Positions 25,975 to 35,512 are shown, counted from the first letter of the stretch. The stretch is DNA of 64,000 bases from Thalassospira australica (GCF_000763295.1 NZ_JRJE01000032.1:248001-312000), one strand, 5' to 3'. A program made the numbers and translations. Notes: generated from the sequence alone by a model not told the origin.

Positions 25975-26799
25975 ATGCGCGTCGCCGTTTGCCAGCTCAA
26001 CTCACAAGACGACAAGGAAAAGAACCTTGCCACTGCAGAACGCCTCGTGCGCGAAGCAGCTGCAGACAAAGCCGATCTGATCGCCTTGCCGGAATACTCC
26101 GAATATCAAGGCCCCAAGGATGGAGCGTTCGAAGCCGCCGAAGCAGAAGGTGGCCCCACCACCCAACGCTTTGCTGCACTTGCAAAGGAACTTGATGTGT
26201 CGATCCTGTTGGGTTCGATCCGCATCAAGAACAGTGATTCCGATCGTTGTTCGAACCGCAGCATCCTGTTTGGCCGCGACGGCCAGATCAACGCGCAATA
26301 CAACAAGTTGCATCTTTATGATGTCGATCTGCCGGGGCGTATCACCTACCACGAATCCGACACCGTTCAACCGGGCAGTGAAATCGTTACCGGGGAAGTG
26401 AACGGGCACAAGGTCGGTCTTTCGGTCTGCTATGACGTGCGTTTCCCGGAACTCTATCGGTTGCAGGCACTTTCAGGAGCCGAAATCCTGTTCGTCCCGG
26501 CAGCGTTCGCGCTTTACACGGGACGTGACCATTGGGAGACCCTGCTCCGTGCCCGTGCGATTGAAAACCAGTGTTTCGTCATTGCACCGGGACAGGTCGG
26601 ACCTTATCCCCCTGCAGGTGCCTGTAACGGGCGCAGCATGGTCATCGATCCATGGGGTACCATTCTGACCTGCATGCGTGACGATGTTGGCTATGCCATC
26701 GCCGATCTTGATTTTGCACAGCAGACCAAAGTGCGCGAAGAACTCCCCGCGTTGAAAAACCGCCGGGATGACATGTATTCGATCAGCGCAAAATCATAA
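25975..26799 (+). CDS. Carbon-nitrogen hydrolase (nitrilase superfamily amidase)
   Basis: 274 aa. Catalytic Glu-Lys-Cys set is visible: LIALPEYSEYQG (Glu), YNKLHLYDVDLPG (Lys) and VGLSVCYDVRFPELYRLQ (Cys), with the second Glu region RARAIENQCFVIAP. It resembles the omega-amidase/Nit2 group that hydrolyses amides of small carboxylates. First gene of the operon; the next two functions are an aldolase and a TRAP importer. ATG 25975 has GAGG upstream; an upstream in-frame ATG at 25864 lies in the operator region. Confidence 0.88.
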   Translation: MRVAVCQLNSQDDKEKNLATAERLVREAAADKADLIALPEYSEYQGPKDGAFEAAEAEGGPTTQRFAALAKELDVSILLGSIRIKNSDSDRCSNRSILFGRDGQINAQYNKLHLYDVDLPGRITYHESDTVQPGSEIVTGEVNGHKVGLSVCYDVRFPELYRLQALSGAEILFVPAAFALYTGRDHWETLLRARAIENQCFVIAPGQVGPYPPAGACNGRSMVIDPWGTILTCMRDDVGYAIADLDFAQQTKVREELPALKNRRDDMYSISAKS

Positions 26800-26823
26800 A
26801 CCTCCCTCGTCTGCCACCACAGA

Positions 26824-26850
26824 CAGGCGGCCTTTCGGGGCCGCCGCCTG
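26824..26850 (+). other. Intercistronic GC-rich hairpin
   Basis: CAGGCGG (26824-26830) pairs with CCGCCTG (26844-26850), and an alternative inner pairing GGCGGCC/GGCCGCC is possible. There is no T-tract, so it may be an mRNA stability or processing element between the amidase and aldolase genes. Confidence 0.4.
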
Positions 26851-26879
26851 ACGACCAAACAGAAAGAAAGCCCCACGAA

Positions 26880-27617
26880 ATGTCTGCACCGAAACACGGT
26901 TTCTGGATGTCTTCACCAAGTTTTGCCGCTGCCGAGATGGCACGCTTGGCAGGTTATGAATTCATCACCCTTGATATCGAGCATGGCTCCTTTGATCTGC
27001 AAGACCTTGAACGTTTTATCCCGTTCCTCAAATCGATTGGCTTTGAAGTACTGGCCAAGGTTCTTGGCCCTGAACGCGGCCCGATTCAGCAGGCGCTTGA
27101 TTTTGGCGCGGACACAGTCGTTATTCCCCATGTCATGAGCCGCGCCCACGCCGAGGAAGTTTGCGCATTTGCCAAGTTTCCCCCGCTTGGTGACCGCAGC
27201 TTTGCCGGCGGTCGCACATCGAACTATGCCGGTTTTGATGATGCCTGGGTCAAGCAGCAAGACACGAAGACGCGCTGCTATCCGATGATTGAGGATCACG
27301 GTGCGGTTGAGGAAATCGAAGCCATTCTGGCACTTCCAACTGTGGATGGCGTATTCGTTGGACCATCGGATTTGTCTTTACGTCGTGAACGTGGTGCCTA
27401 TTCGCGCAAACCCGGCGACTTCGACGACCTTGGCAAGATTGCCGCTGCGGCACGTGCTGTTGGCAAAGATTGGGCTCTGCCTGCCTGGAGCCCGGAAGAA
27501 AAGGAATTCGCAGCCCAGAATGGCGCCAGTCATGCCGTTCTGATCATGGAACATGGTGCCTTATTCCAGGGGCTGAATGCCGCAAAGCAAACCATGAACG
27601 AGATTATTGGAAAATGA
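26880..27617 (+). CDS. HpcH/HpaI aldolase-family protein
   Basis: 245 aa class II pyruvate aldolase of the HpaI type. Conserved EHGSFDLQDLERF region near the N-terminus (catalytic His), the QIE-equivalent MIEDHGAVEEIEAI and the metal/loop motif VDGVFVGPSDLSLR. These enzymes cleave 4-hydroxy-2-oxo acids to pyruvate and an aldehyde. In this operon it likely degrades a product of the amidase reaction or of the imported acid. Its stop overlaps the dctQ-type gene start (ATGA). Confidence 0.9.
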   Translation: MSAPKHGFWMSSPSFAAAEMARLAGYEFITLDIEHGSFDLQDLERFIPFLKSIGFEVLAKVLGPERGPIQQALDFGADTVVIPHVMSRAHAEEVCAFAKFPPLGDRSFAGGRTSNYAGFDDAWVKQQDTKTRCYPMIEDHGAVEEIEAILALPTVDGVFVGPSDLSLRRERGAYSRKPGDFDDLGKIAAAARAVGKDWALPAWSPEEKEFAAQNGASHAVLIMEHGALFQGLNAAKQTMNEIIGK

Positions 27618-28144
27618 GCACCCAGAACCACTCCATCATATCGCGCATTGACTGGGTCATGACCAAGATTGGCCTTTGGTTATCTTGGTTTGCCGCAGCT
27701 TTGATCGTTTACATGCTCGTACATATTTCAATCGAAATCGTACTGCGTGCATTTTTCGATACATCGACTTTTGTGTTGGAGGAGTTCGTTGGTTATGCGT
27801 TGGGTGCCATGGTCTTCATGGCGCTCGCCGCAACTCATACCGAGGATCGGTTGATCCGCGTGAAACTTTTGAGAGATGCGGTCAGCAAACGCACACAGGC
27901 TGTTGCAGATCTCGTCGCAAATATCGCTGCCATGTGTGCCGGCATCCTTCTGTTTGGCGCATTGTTCAACATCTTCACACGTAACTGGCGCTTTGGAATT
28001 ACCAGTGCAAGCTTCGCGGAAACGCCGCTGTGGATTCCGCAGATGTTCATAATTGCGGGGCTGGGTTTTTACCTCCTGCGGTTGCTGGTCAACATTCTGC
28101 TGTACGCCCAAAAAACACTCATGGCTGAAAACAGCCAGCAGTAA
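27614..28144 (+). CDS. TRAP transporter small permease subunit (DctQ-like)
   Basis: 176 aa, four hydrophobic segments (GLWLSWFAAALIVYMLVHI; YALGAMVFMALAATHT; and two more towards the C-terminus). The FVLEEFVGYALG stretch is typical of DctQ. It pairs with the large DctM subunit to import organic acids using the sodium or proton gradient. ATG 27614 overlaps the aldolase stop by four bases; the longer in-frame start at 27470 lies inside the aldolase gene and is rejected. Confidence 0.9.
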   Translation: MSTQNHSIISRIDWVMTKIGLWLSWFAAALIVYMLVHISIEIVLRAFFDTSTFVLEEFVGYALGAMVFMALAATHTEDRLIRVKLLRDAVSKRTQAVADLVANIAAMCAGILLFGALFNIFTRNWRFGITSASFAETPLWIPQMFIIAGLGFYLLRLLVNILLYAQKTLMAENSQQ

Positions 28145-28158
28145 TCAGGTGAGGCAAC

Positions 28159-29499
28159 ATGGATCCGCTTTCAACAGCAATGATCATCCTGGCTGCCATT
28201 CTCGTCGTATTGGCATCCGGAATCTGGATTTACGTCGGACTAATTCTGGTCGCGACTTTTTCACTTATGGTCTTTGGCGACATGGCGCTCGACCGAGTCA
28301 TGAATATTTTCGGTTCAATCATTCTGCGAAGTTCCGGGTCTTGGGAACTGGCGGCCATTCCGCTGTTTGTCTGGTTGGGTGAACTGATTCTCAAGACCGA
28401 TATCTCAGCGCGCATTTTTCGCGGGTTAGGCCCGCTCGTGCGCTTGCTGCCCGGTGGGCTCATCCATTCCAATGTTTTGGGCTGTACAATTTTTTCGGCC
28501 ATCTGCGGATCCAGTGCTGCGACCACAGCAACAGTTGGCAAGATCACCATCTCCGAACTTGGGAAGAACAACTATCGCCGCAGTCTTGTACTGGGGTCTC
28601 TGGCCGGGTCCGGCAGCCTTGGTCTTCTGATCCCGCCATCCATTGTCATGATTGTGTATGGCGTTCTGGCCGAAGTCCCGATCGACCGTCTGTTTGCCGC
28701 TGGCGTCCTGCCTGGCCTTTTTATTGCCGGAACTTTTTCTGCATATGTCGCTATTATCTGTCTGATATCGGGTGACCGGGAAAAAAATCCTGAAAACACA
28801 CATCAGACACCTGCCCCTGAAGCCAGTATTGCCGAAGGATATGGATGGTTTGACAGTCTGCGTGATTTGGCACCGATTATCGTCATCATCACGCTGGTTC
28901 TTGGCTCGATCTATAGCGGCATAGCAACACCCTCAGAAGCGGCAGGCATTGGCATGTTATGCGTTCTCGCACTGACAGCACTGACACGCACTCTGAGCTG
29001 GGATGTGTTCCAAAGCTCTTTAATGGCAGCACTTCATACCAGTGTCATGATCTTCACCGTGGTTATTGCCGCGTCACTGATTTCAACTGCTCTTGGCTAT
29101 CTTCATATCCCGGTCGAACTGGCGAACTTCATTGTGAGCGCAAACATCTCACCCGGCCAGTTCATCATTCTGACGTCAGTTTTCTTTATTTTCCTTGGCA
29201 TGATCCTGGATGGTGTTTCCATCATCGTGATGACGCTGCCAATCCTGTTTTCGATTGTCCAAAGCCTTGGAATCGATCTGATATGGTTTGGCATCTATCT
29301 CGTGATTATGGTCGAAGTCGGTCAGATTACACCACCCGTCGGATTCAATCTGATGATCATTCACGCCATTGACGGGGTGCCGATTTCGCGCATGGCGCTT
29401 TATGCCCTGCCGTTCTGCTTCCTGATGTGCGCGTGCGTTGCGGTGTTCTATTTCGCCCCGAACATCGTTCTCTATCTCCCGAATATCCTGTTTAACTAA
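28159..29499 (+). CDS. TRAP transporter large permease subunit (DctM-like)
   Basis: 446 aa with about 12 membrane segments. DctM motifs: LLPGGLIHSNVLGCTIFSAICGSSAATTATVGKI, GSLAGSGSLGLLIPPSIVMIVYGVLAEVPIDRLFAAGVLPGL and VEVGQITPPVGFNLMIIHAI. It is the ion-coupled translocation subunit. AGGTGAGG ribosome site upstream. Fifteen bases separate it from the dctQ-type gene. Confidence 0.95.
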   Translation: MDPLSTAMIILAAILVVLASGIWIYVGLILVATFSLMVFGDMALDRVMNIFGSIILRSSGSWELAAIPLFVWLGELILKTDISARIFRGLGPLVRLLPGGLIHSNVLGCTIFSAICGSSAATTATVGKITISELGKNNYRRSLVLGSLAGSGSLGLLIPPSIVMIVYGVLAEVPIDRLFAAGVLPGLFIAGTFSAYVAIICLISGDREKNPENTHQTPAPEASIAEGYGWFDSLRDLAPIIVIITLVLGSIYSGIATPSEAAGIGMLCVLALTALTRTLSWDVFQSSLMAALHTSVMIFTVVIAASLISTALGYLHIPVELANFIVSANISPGQFIILTSVFFIFLGMILDGVSIIVMTLPILFSIVQSLGIDLIWFGIYLVIMVEVGQITPPVGFNLMIIHAIDGVPISRMALYALPFCFLMCACVAVFYFAPNIVLYLPNILFN

Positions 29500-29519
29500 G
29501 CAAATAACGAGGCTTCACA

Positions 29520-30506
29520 ATGATCAGGTCACTACTTGTAACCGCTGCCACCCTTGTACCTCTGTGCCTGGGACAAGTGGCCAACGCGGCCGACTTCAAA
29601 TGGGATCAGTCGACTGAATATGGTCCGAATTCGATCAACACCAAAACCGATGAATTCTATGCCCAGCGTCTGAGTGAACTTTCAGACGGCCGTATTGAAA
29701 TTACCATTCATTCCGGCGCATCACTTGGTTTCCGTGAAAAAGACCATCTGTTTGCTGTTGCTGACGGTGCTCTGCCAATTGCAACAACAGTCAGCGGCAC
29801 CCTTGCCGGCGTCGACCCGATTTTCCTGCTAAGCTCATTGCCCTTCACAGCAAAGGATTTCGATGACGTCCGCAAGCTTTGGGAAATTGCCCGCCCACAT
29901 TATGAAGCTGTCTTCGAAAAATACGGTCAGAAACTGATTCATGCCGGTTGGATCGACCCGTCAGGGATTTGGGCCAACAAGGAAATCGCTGCAGTAGAAG
30001 ACCTCGAAAACCTGCGTATTCGCACCTATGACGCCACCGGCACGCGTGTTCTGAACGCGCTGAACGCATCGCCACTGCAAATCTCGTGGTCTGATGTTGT
30101 GCCGCAGCTTGCGACCGGCTCGATTTCCGCAGTCCTCACCGGTGTCGATGGTGGTGCGGCATCCAACTTCTGGGATTACACAAATACCTTTACCCAGATT
30201 AACTATGCCATGCCGCTCACATTCGTGCATTTGAACCTCGAAACCTACAACGCGCTTCCCGAAGATCTGAAAGACGCTGTAATGCAGGCAGGTAAAGAAG
30301 CGACCGAATGGCGCGCCGAGCAGGTTCGCAAGAATCAGGCGGCAAAATACGAAGAACTTCGGGCCCACGACATGACCGTTTTCGAAAGTGTTGACCCGGC
30401 CTTCGCAGCCAAATTGTCCAAAGCCGCACAGCCGATTATCGATGACTGGAAAGAAAAGACCGGCGATCGCGCGAACCAGATTCTTGATGCATTTGATGCG
30501 CAGTAA
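29520..30506 (+). CDS. TRAP transporter substrate-binding protein (DctP-like)
   Basis: 328 aa. Signal peptide MIRSLLVTAATLVPLCLGQVANA. The mature protein has the DctP fold: FYAQRLSELSDGRIEITIHSGASLG, and the ligand-arginine region LENLRIRTYDATGTRVLNALNASP. It captures the operon substrate in the periplasm; the substrate is probably a small carboxylate or carboxamide, consistent with the amidase and aldolase. A strong terminator follows the stop. Confidence 0.93.
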   Translation: MIRSLLVTAATLVPLCLGQVANAADFKWDQSTEYGPNSINTKTDEFYAQRLSELSDGRIEITIHSGASLGFREKDHLFAVADGALPIATTVSGTLAGVDPIFLLSSLPFTAKDFDDVRKLWEIARPHYEAVFEKYGQKLIHAGWIDPSGIWANKEIAAVEDLENLRIRTYDATGTRVLNALNASPLQISWSDVVPQLATGSISAVLTGVDGGAASNFWDYTNTFTQINYAMPLTFVHLNLETYNALPEDLKDAVMQAGKEATEWRAEQVRKNQAAKYEELRAHDMTVFESVDPAFAAKLSKAAQPIIDDWKEKTGDRANQILDAFDAQ

Positions 30507-30515
30507 GTGATTCTC

Positions 30516-30550
30516 CCGGCATCGCGTTCAAATGACGCGATGCCGGTTTT
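30516..30550 (+). terminator. Rho-independent terminator of the amidase-aldolase-TRAP operon
   Basis: Perfect 12-base stem CCGGCATCGCGT (30516-30527) with ACGCGATGCCGG (30535-30546), seven-base loop, then TTTT. Confidence 0.9.
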
Positions 30551-30631
30551 AACGATGTGATACGTTCAGAATTGATGCGATTTCCGACGACCGGCCACAA
30601 ACGCGACCAGTGAGCCAAAGTACGGATTTCC

Positions 30632-31060
30632 TTAATCCGAAGTGCCGTTCAGACGGACAAGCAAGCGTTCGATACGGTCCGCATGTGCGGCCTCGACGCG
30701 AGCCAGGCTTTCAAACCACGCTGCAACATCTTCCAGCCCCTCTTCACGCGCAATACGGGCCATTTCAGGATAGCTGTTTTCAGCTTCGGCCTTTTCCTGT
30801 TCGTATGCGGATTCAAGATTACGGCGCGTCGTGCGCATTGCCTTGTCAGCTAACGGGTTGTCCGCTGTTTCGAGAAATTCCAGATGACCAAACGCATGGC
30901 CGGTTTCGGCTTCGGCAGCAGTGCGAAATAGCTCGGCTGCCTCATTCTCACCTTCAATATCGGCTTGCTGGGCGAAATACAGATAACGGCGGTTGGTTTG
31001 GGCTTCTGCGGCAAAGGCTGCGCGCAGGTTTTGCTCGGTACGTGTTCCCTTAAGCGCCAT
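30632..31060 (-). CDS. Rubrerythrin-family di-iron protein
   Basis: 142 aa. Ferritin-like four-helix di-iron domain: EAQTNRRYLYFAQQAD, EAAELFRTAAEAETGHAFGHL (E-x2-H type) and a second pair ESLARVEAAHADRIERLL. The C-terminal rubredoxin domain of classical rubrerythrin is absent, so electron supply must come from elsewhere. It probably removes peroxide or stores iron. Located directly downstream of irr on the same strand, separated by a terminator; this pairing is common in alphaproteobacteria. Confidence 0.9.
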   Translation of the reverse strand: MALKGTRTEQNLRAAFAAEAQTNRRYLYFAQQADIEGENEAAELFRTAAEAETGHAFGHLEFLETADNPLADKAMRTTRRNLESAYEQEKAEAENSYPEMARIAREEGLEDVAAWFESLARVEAAHADRIERLLVRLNGTSD

Positions 31061-31116
31061 GTGCGCTGTCCTTTATTATTATGTGCCAGATGGTCATGGA
31101 GTAGCTGGCGAGTAGA

Positions 31117-31154
31117 CAAAAACCAGGCGGCAGAACCGAAAGGTCCCACCGCCT
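31117..31154 (-). terminator. Rho-independent terminator downstream of irr
   Basis: Stem AGGCGG (31125-31130) with CCGCCT (31149-31154), extended by an inner GAACC/GGTCC helix; on the minus strand it is followed by GGTTTTTG. Separates irr from the rubrerythrin gene. Confidence 0.75.
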
Positions 31155-31274
31155 TCTTATTTGTCTGGATATCCGTCATCGTCAAGCAGAGCAGGGGCAA
31201 TTTACCCTGATACGATGCCAGATTTCATCAGTCTGTTACCTGCGTGAACCAAGGAAAACCGACATTCACCCGCG

Positions 31275-31715
31275 TTAAGCTGCATCCCGTTCTGCGCGGT
31301 TGCGCCTCAGGCGGAAAACCAGATCGACCGATGCCAGTTCCATGCCGCTTGGCGCATTTGGAATACTGGCGATTTTGACATCCTCAGCCGGAATATCGGA
31401 CAGCATGCCGTCTTCTTCGCAATAGAAATGATAATGCGGTTCGGTATTGGTGTCGAAATAGGACCGGCCCGAATCAATCACGATTTCATTGAGAAGCCCG
31501 GCATCCGTGAATTGATGCAACGTATTATAAACCGTCGCCAGCGAAACCTTGACGCTGTTGCTCATGGCTTCGGAATGAAGTTGTTCGGCGGTCACATGAC
31601 GATGACCTTCATCAAACAGCAAACGTGCCAGCGCCAGACGCTGGCGCGTCGGTCGAAGATTGGCCGCCTTAAGCCGATTGAGCGCGTTGGTATATGGACG
31701 CGACGTCTGTTCCAT
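31275..31715 (-). CDS. irr: Iron-response regulator Irr (Fur family)
   Basis: 146 aa. Winged helix with RPTRQRLALARLLFDEGHRHVTAEQLH and ATVYNTLHQFTDAGLLNEI, then the Irr-type dimer domain DSGRSYFDTNTEPHYHFYCEEDG containing an H-x-H motif that in Irr proteins binds haem. Irr responds to haem availability rather than directly to ferrous iron and is characteristic of alphaproteobacteria. The separate Fur at 54 kb shows both sensors coexist. A CAAAGAA/TTCTTTG inverted repeat lies 64 bases upstream. Confidence 0.88.
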   Translation of the reverse strand: MEQTSRPYTNALNRLKAANLRPTRQRLALARLLFDEGHRHVTAEQLHSEAMSNSVKVSLATVYNTLHQFTDAGLLNEIVIDSGRSYFDTNTEPHYHFYCEEDGMLSDIPAEDVKIASIPNAPSGMELASVDLVFRLRRNRAERDAA

Positions 31716-31778
31716 TGCTTTGCCCCTTTAACATGATCGGACCATGGCTCTGATGGCCTCTGGAAACAAACTAGAGAA

Positions 31779-31798
31779 CAAAGAAGCCCGTTTCTTTG
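31779..31798. promoter_or_regulatory. Inverted repeat upstream of irr
   Basis: CAAAGAA (31779-31785) and TTCTTTG (31792-31798), six-base spacer, 64 bases upstream of the irr start. Possible operator; regulator not known. Confidence 0.45.
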
Positions 31799-31845
31799 AT
31801 TTTGATCAACTTAAATCATGGCGTGGAATAGCCAGGTCCCAACGC

Positions 31846-31872
31846 AAAAGGGCCGGTAAAACCGGCCCTTTT
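31846..31872. terminator. Strong symmetric terminator hairpin downstream of nitronate-monooxygenase-like gene
   Basis: Perfect 12-base stem AAAAGGGCCGGT (31846-31857) with ACCGGCCCTTTT (31861-31872), three-base loop. Works on both strands because of the flanking A and T runs; mainly ends the leftward gene at 31896. Confidence 0.9.
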
Positions 31873-31895
31873 GAAAATTGTTCCTGACAACAGAA

Positions 31896-33305
31896 TCAAT
31901 CGCCCGTCATGATACGGTCGACCAGTTCCTTTACGGTCGGGATATTGCCATTGGCATAGAACGGATCTTCGCCAAATTTATAGGCATTGTGACCGGCAAA
32001 CATCAGCTCATTTTCCACTTTCGCGCCATGAGCAATGTTTTGCAGCGTCTTCTGAATGCAGAAGGATCGCGGATCAGCGCGCTTACCCGTTGTGCCTTCG
32101 TGCTGTTCCCAGTTGGAGAACTGGCACTGCGACAAGCACCCCATGCAATCAATCTGATCTTTTTTGATCGTCAATGCACTGTCGGGGGTGACGAACACCA
32201 TGGTGTCATCGGGGGTCGGCATGCCTTCGGTATAACCAGCGTCAAGCCAGCCACGTACCTTATCGGCATCATCTTCACGCACATAGATCGGACGTCCACG
32301 ACGGCCCAGCGGAATGCCAACATGCAAATCGGCCTCAGCCGTTCTGGAATAGCGGACCTGACGGTCAGAACGCTGATGCAGATCTTCAAGGAAGTCGTTT
32401 CGCACAGCCGAGCTGTAAAAACCGGTCGGGCTGAATTTATGCAACGAAACATCACCGTCCTGAAGACTGGTCAGACGCTGTTTCCATTCGTCGGAAATTT
32501 CGCTTTCCTGTGTGAGGAGCGGACGGGTACCGAACTGGAAGGCCACCGGGGCAACTTCCGGATTGTCGATCCAGTCTTCGAAATCACGCAGGAACCAGAC
32601 CCCACCGGCCATGATAATCGGGACATCATTCAGACCAACGGAATTCATGAATTCACGCAATGCACGAACACGCGGGAACGGATCTTCGGGCACAAGCGGA
32701 TCTTCGGAATTTGACAGGCCATTATGACCGCCAGCACGCCATGGATCTTCATAAACCACGCCGCCCAGCCATTCCGGGATCTTTTTGTAGGCACGCAGCC
32801 ACAAAGCACGGAACGCACGGGCCGATGACACGATCGGATAATAGTGCACACCATACTGGGCTGAAATCTGCGCGATCTTGTAGGGCATGCCCGCACCACA
32901 GGTCACCCCGTGGATAAGGCCCTTGGCACCTTCAAGAACACCGTGAAGAATGGGTTCAGCACCGCCCATTTCCCACAAAACGTTCATATGCAAACGGCCT
33001 TCGCCGTTTCGCATTTCATGCGCGATTTGCGCCTGTGCAATACCCCCGCGGATACCATATGCCACCAGTTCCTGGTGGCGGTCACTGCGGGTTTTACCTT
33101 CATATACAATCGGAACCAGATTGCCGTTTTCGTCATAAGAATCGGCATTCACGGCGGAAAAAGTCCCGATACCGCCGGCAGCAGCCCATGCGCCGGAACT
33201 TTTACCCGTCGATACAGCGACGCCTTTGCCGCCTTCGATAACCGGCAAGACTTCTTTACCCGACATGACGAGCGGTTTAAGGGCTTTCAAATTCGTCTCT
33301 CCCAT
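31896..33305 (-). CDS. Nitronate monooxygenase-family flavin oxidoreductase
   Basis: 469 aa, longer than most NMOs (about 320-360 aa). FMN-binding TIM-barrel features: VPIIMAGGVWFLRDFEDWI, VAPVAFQFGTRPLLT and GAMPYK-type GVTCGAGMPYKIAQI. The C-terminal extension carries a cysteine group DCMGCLSQCQFSNW plus SFCIQKT, which looks like a metal or Fe-S site and is not part of a minimal NMO. Probable role is oxidation of nitronates or a related flavin reaction; exact substrate unknown. It stands alone between irr and pnp. Confidence 0.8.
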   Translation of the reverse strand: MGETNLKALKPLVMSGKEVLPVIEGGKGVAVSTGKSSGAWAAAGGIGTFSAVNADSYDENGNLVPIVYEGKTRSDRHQELVAYGIRGGIAQAQIAHEMRNGEGRLHMNVLWEMGGAEPILHGVLEGAKGLIHGVTCGAGMPYKIAQISAQYGVHYYPIVSSARAFRALWLRAYKKIPEWLGGVVYEDPWRAGGHNGLSNSEDPLVPEDPFPRVRALREFMNSVGLNDVPIIMAGGVWFLRDFEDWIDNPEVAPVAFQFGTRPLLTQESEISDEWKQRLTSLQDGDVSLHKFSPTGFYSSAVRNDFLEDLHQRSDRQVRYSRTAEADLHVGIPLGRRGRPIYVREDDADKVRGWLDAGYTEGMPTPDDTMVFVTPDSALTIKKDQIDCMGCLSQCQFSNWEQHEGTTGKRADPRSFCIQKTLQNIAHGAKVENELMFAGHNAYKFGEDPFYANGNIPTVKELVDRIMTGD

Positions 33306-33343
33306 TCGGCATTAGCCAGCGACACCAAGGTATCGCTCAGAGA

Positions 33344-33377
33344 GCCGGACGACGTCATGTTTTTATCGTCGTCCGGC
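33344..33377 (-). terminator. Stem-loop after pnp
   Basis: Eleven-base stem GCCGGACGACG (33344-33354) with CGTCGTCCGGC (33367-33377), 12-base loop. The A/T-rich loop and weak T-tract make it a less certain terminator, but it sits 12 bases past the pnp stop. Confidence 0.65.
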
Positions 33378-33388
33378 ATCCCGTTTGC

Positions 33389-35512
33389 TTATTCGGCGTC
33401 GCCTGCGTCGAGGTCAGCACCGGTTTCCTGGTCGACACGTTTCATCGACAGTTTGATTTTGCCACGATCATCGAAACCGATGACTTTGACTTTAACCTGA
33501 TCGCCTTCTTTCACGATGTCCGAAACCTGTTTGACACGCTCAGGTGCCAGCTCGGAAATGTGAACAAGACCGTCGCGCGCACCAAAGAAGTTTACGAATG
33601 CGCCGAAATCGACAGCCTTAACGACCTTACCGTCATAGATATGATTCAATTCAGGTTCTGCAACGATGGATTTGATCCAATCGACTGCCTGCTTGCCTTT
33701 TGCACCGTCGGTATGTGCGACAGTGATCGAACCATCATCTTCGATGTCGACTTTTGCGCCGGTTTCTTCGCAGATTTCGCGAATGACCTTACCGCCCGAA
33801 CCGATGACGTCACGAATTTTGTCTTTCGGGATCGAGAACTGGGTGATGGTCGGGGCGTTGCCCGAAACTTCACCACGTGCTTCCGGTAGCGCCTTGGACA
33901 TTTCGCCAAGGATATGCAGACGGCCATCACGGGCCTGTTTCAGAGCAATCTGCATGATGTCTGCGGTCACCGAGGTGATCTTGATGTCCATCTGCAGCGA
34001 GGTGATACCATTGTCGGTACCCGCAACCTTGAAGTCCATGTCACCAAGGTGATCTTCATCGCCCATGATGTCAGAAAGAACGGCGAAATCGTCGTCTTCC
34101 TTGATCAGGCCCATGGCGATACCCGCAACCGGACGTGCCAGCGGAACACCGGCATCCATCATGGCAAGCGAGCTTGCGCAAACGGTTGCCATCGAGGACG
34201 AACCGTTCGATTCGGTCACTTCCGAAACAATACGGGTGGTATAGGGGAAGGCATCCTTGCTTGGCATCAGCGGGTGCAGCGCACGCCATGCGAGTTTGCC
34301 GTGACCGATTTCACGACGGCCCGGCGAGCCCATACGGCCAGCTTCACCAACCGAGTACGGCGGGAAGTTGTAATGCAGCATGAAGCTTTCACGGTATTCA
34401 CCGTCAAGGGCATCAACGATCTGTTCGTCCTGACCGGTACCAAGGGTGACAACGGCCAGTGCCTGGGTTTCACCACGGGTGAAGATCGAGGAACCGTGCG
34501 AACGCGGCAGAACCGAAACTTCGCCCATGATCGGACGAACGTCAGCACCGGTACGACCGTCAATACGCTTGCCGGTTTTCAGGATCGCACCGCGAACGAT
34601 GTCTTTTTCCAGATCCTTGATGATCGAGGAAACCTTGCCTTTGAGTTCATCAGGAACGTCATCACCAAGTTTCTCGACGATTTCTGCTTTTGCTGCGGCA
34701 ACAGCAGCCGAACGCTCCTGCTTGACAACATTGGCATATGCCTTGGTCAGAAGGTCGGTACCAAGACCACCGATTTTTTCGACCAGTGCGTCGTAACCAT
34801 CCGGAAGGCCTGCAACTTCGCGCGGCTCTTTGGCAGCATCTTCAGCCAGATCGATGATCAGGTCGAGAACGCCCTGGAACTGCTCGTGACCGAATTTGAC
34901 CGCACCAAGCATGATGTCTTCAGACAGCTCGGATGCTTCGGATTCGACCATCATCACGCCATCACGGGTACCGGCAACAACAAGATCAAGATCGCTTTCC
35001 TTGATGTCTTCGGTCGACGGGTTGAGGGTGTATTCACCGTCTTTGTAGCCAACGCGTGCCGCACCGATCGGGCCCAGGAACGGAAGACCTGAAATGGTCA
35101 GGGCAGCGGACGTACCAATCATGGCAACCACGTCCGGGTCATTTTCCATGTCATGCGACAGAACGGTACAAACAATCTGGGTATCGTTGCGATACAGCGG
35201 GTGGAACAGCGGACGGATCGGACGGTCGATCAGACGCGAAACAAGGGTTTCTTTTTCCGACGGGCGGCCTTCACGCTTGAAGAAACCACCCGGGATTTTG
35301 CCAGCGGCAAATGCTTTTTCCTGGTAGTTAACAGTCAGCGGGAAAAAGTCGACATCCGGGCGCGGCTGCTTTGCGCCAACAGCAGTACACAGGACAACGG
35401 TTTCACCGTAGGTAACCTTGACGGCACCATCTGCCTGACGAGCAATTTTACCGGTTTCGAGAACCAGTTTGGCATTGCCCCACTGCATTTCCTTGCGGAC
35501 GACATTAAACAT
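33389..35512 (-). CDS. pnp: Polyribonucleotide nucleotidyltransferase (PNPase)
   Basis: 707 aa phosphorolytic 3'-5' exoribonuclease and degradosome component. Two RNase PH domains (N-terminal [25 protein letters not shown]; second, catalytic, with [39 protein letters not shown]), then KH ([36 protein letters not shown]) and S1 ([26 protein letters not shown]) domains. Length and domain order are normal. Its leader can form a long stem-loop resembling the RNase III site used in PNPase autoregulation elsewhere. Confidence 0.97.
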   Translation of the reverse strand: MFNVVRKEMQWGNAKLVLETGKIARQADGAVKVTYGETVVLCTAVGAKQPRPDVDFFPLTVNYQEKAFAAGKIPGGFFKREGRPSEKETLVSRLIDRPIRPLFHPLYRNDTQIVCTVLSHDMENDPDVVAMIGTSAALTISGLPFLGPIGAARVGYKDGEYTLNPSTEDIKESDLDLVVAGTRDGVMMVESEASELSEDIMLGAVKFGHEQFQGVLDLIIDLAEDAAKEPREVAGLPDGYDALVEKIGGLGTDLLTKAYANVVKQERSAAVAAAKAEIVEKLGDDVPDELKGKVSSIIKDLEKDIVRGAILKTGKRIDGRTGADVRPIMGEVSVLPRSHGSSIFTRGETQALAVVTLGTGQDEQIVDALDGEYRESFMLHYNFPPYSVGEAGRMGSPGRREIGHGKLAWRALHPLMPSKDAFPYTTRIVSEVTESNGSSSMATVCASSLAMMDAGVPLARPVAGIAMGLIKEDDDFAVLSDIMGDEDHLGDMDFKVAGTDNGITSLQMDIKITSVTADIMQIALKQARDGRLHILGEMSKALPEARGEVSGNAPTITQFSIPKDKIRDVIGSGGKVIREICEETGAKVDIEDDGSITVAHTDGAKGKQAVDWIKSIVAEPELNHIYDGKVVKAVDFGAFVNFFGARDGLVHISELAPERVKQVSDIVKEGDQVKVKVIGFDDRGKIKLSMKRVDQETGADLDAGDAE

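Noticed and set aside
33914-35092. 392-codon frame opposite pnp
   Set aside because: Antisense shadow of a highly conserved gene; no ribosome site or family signal.
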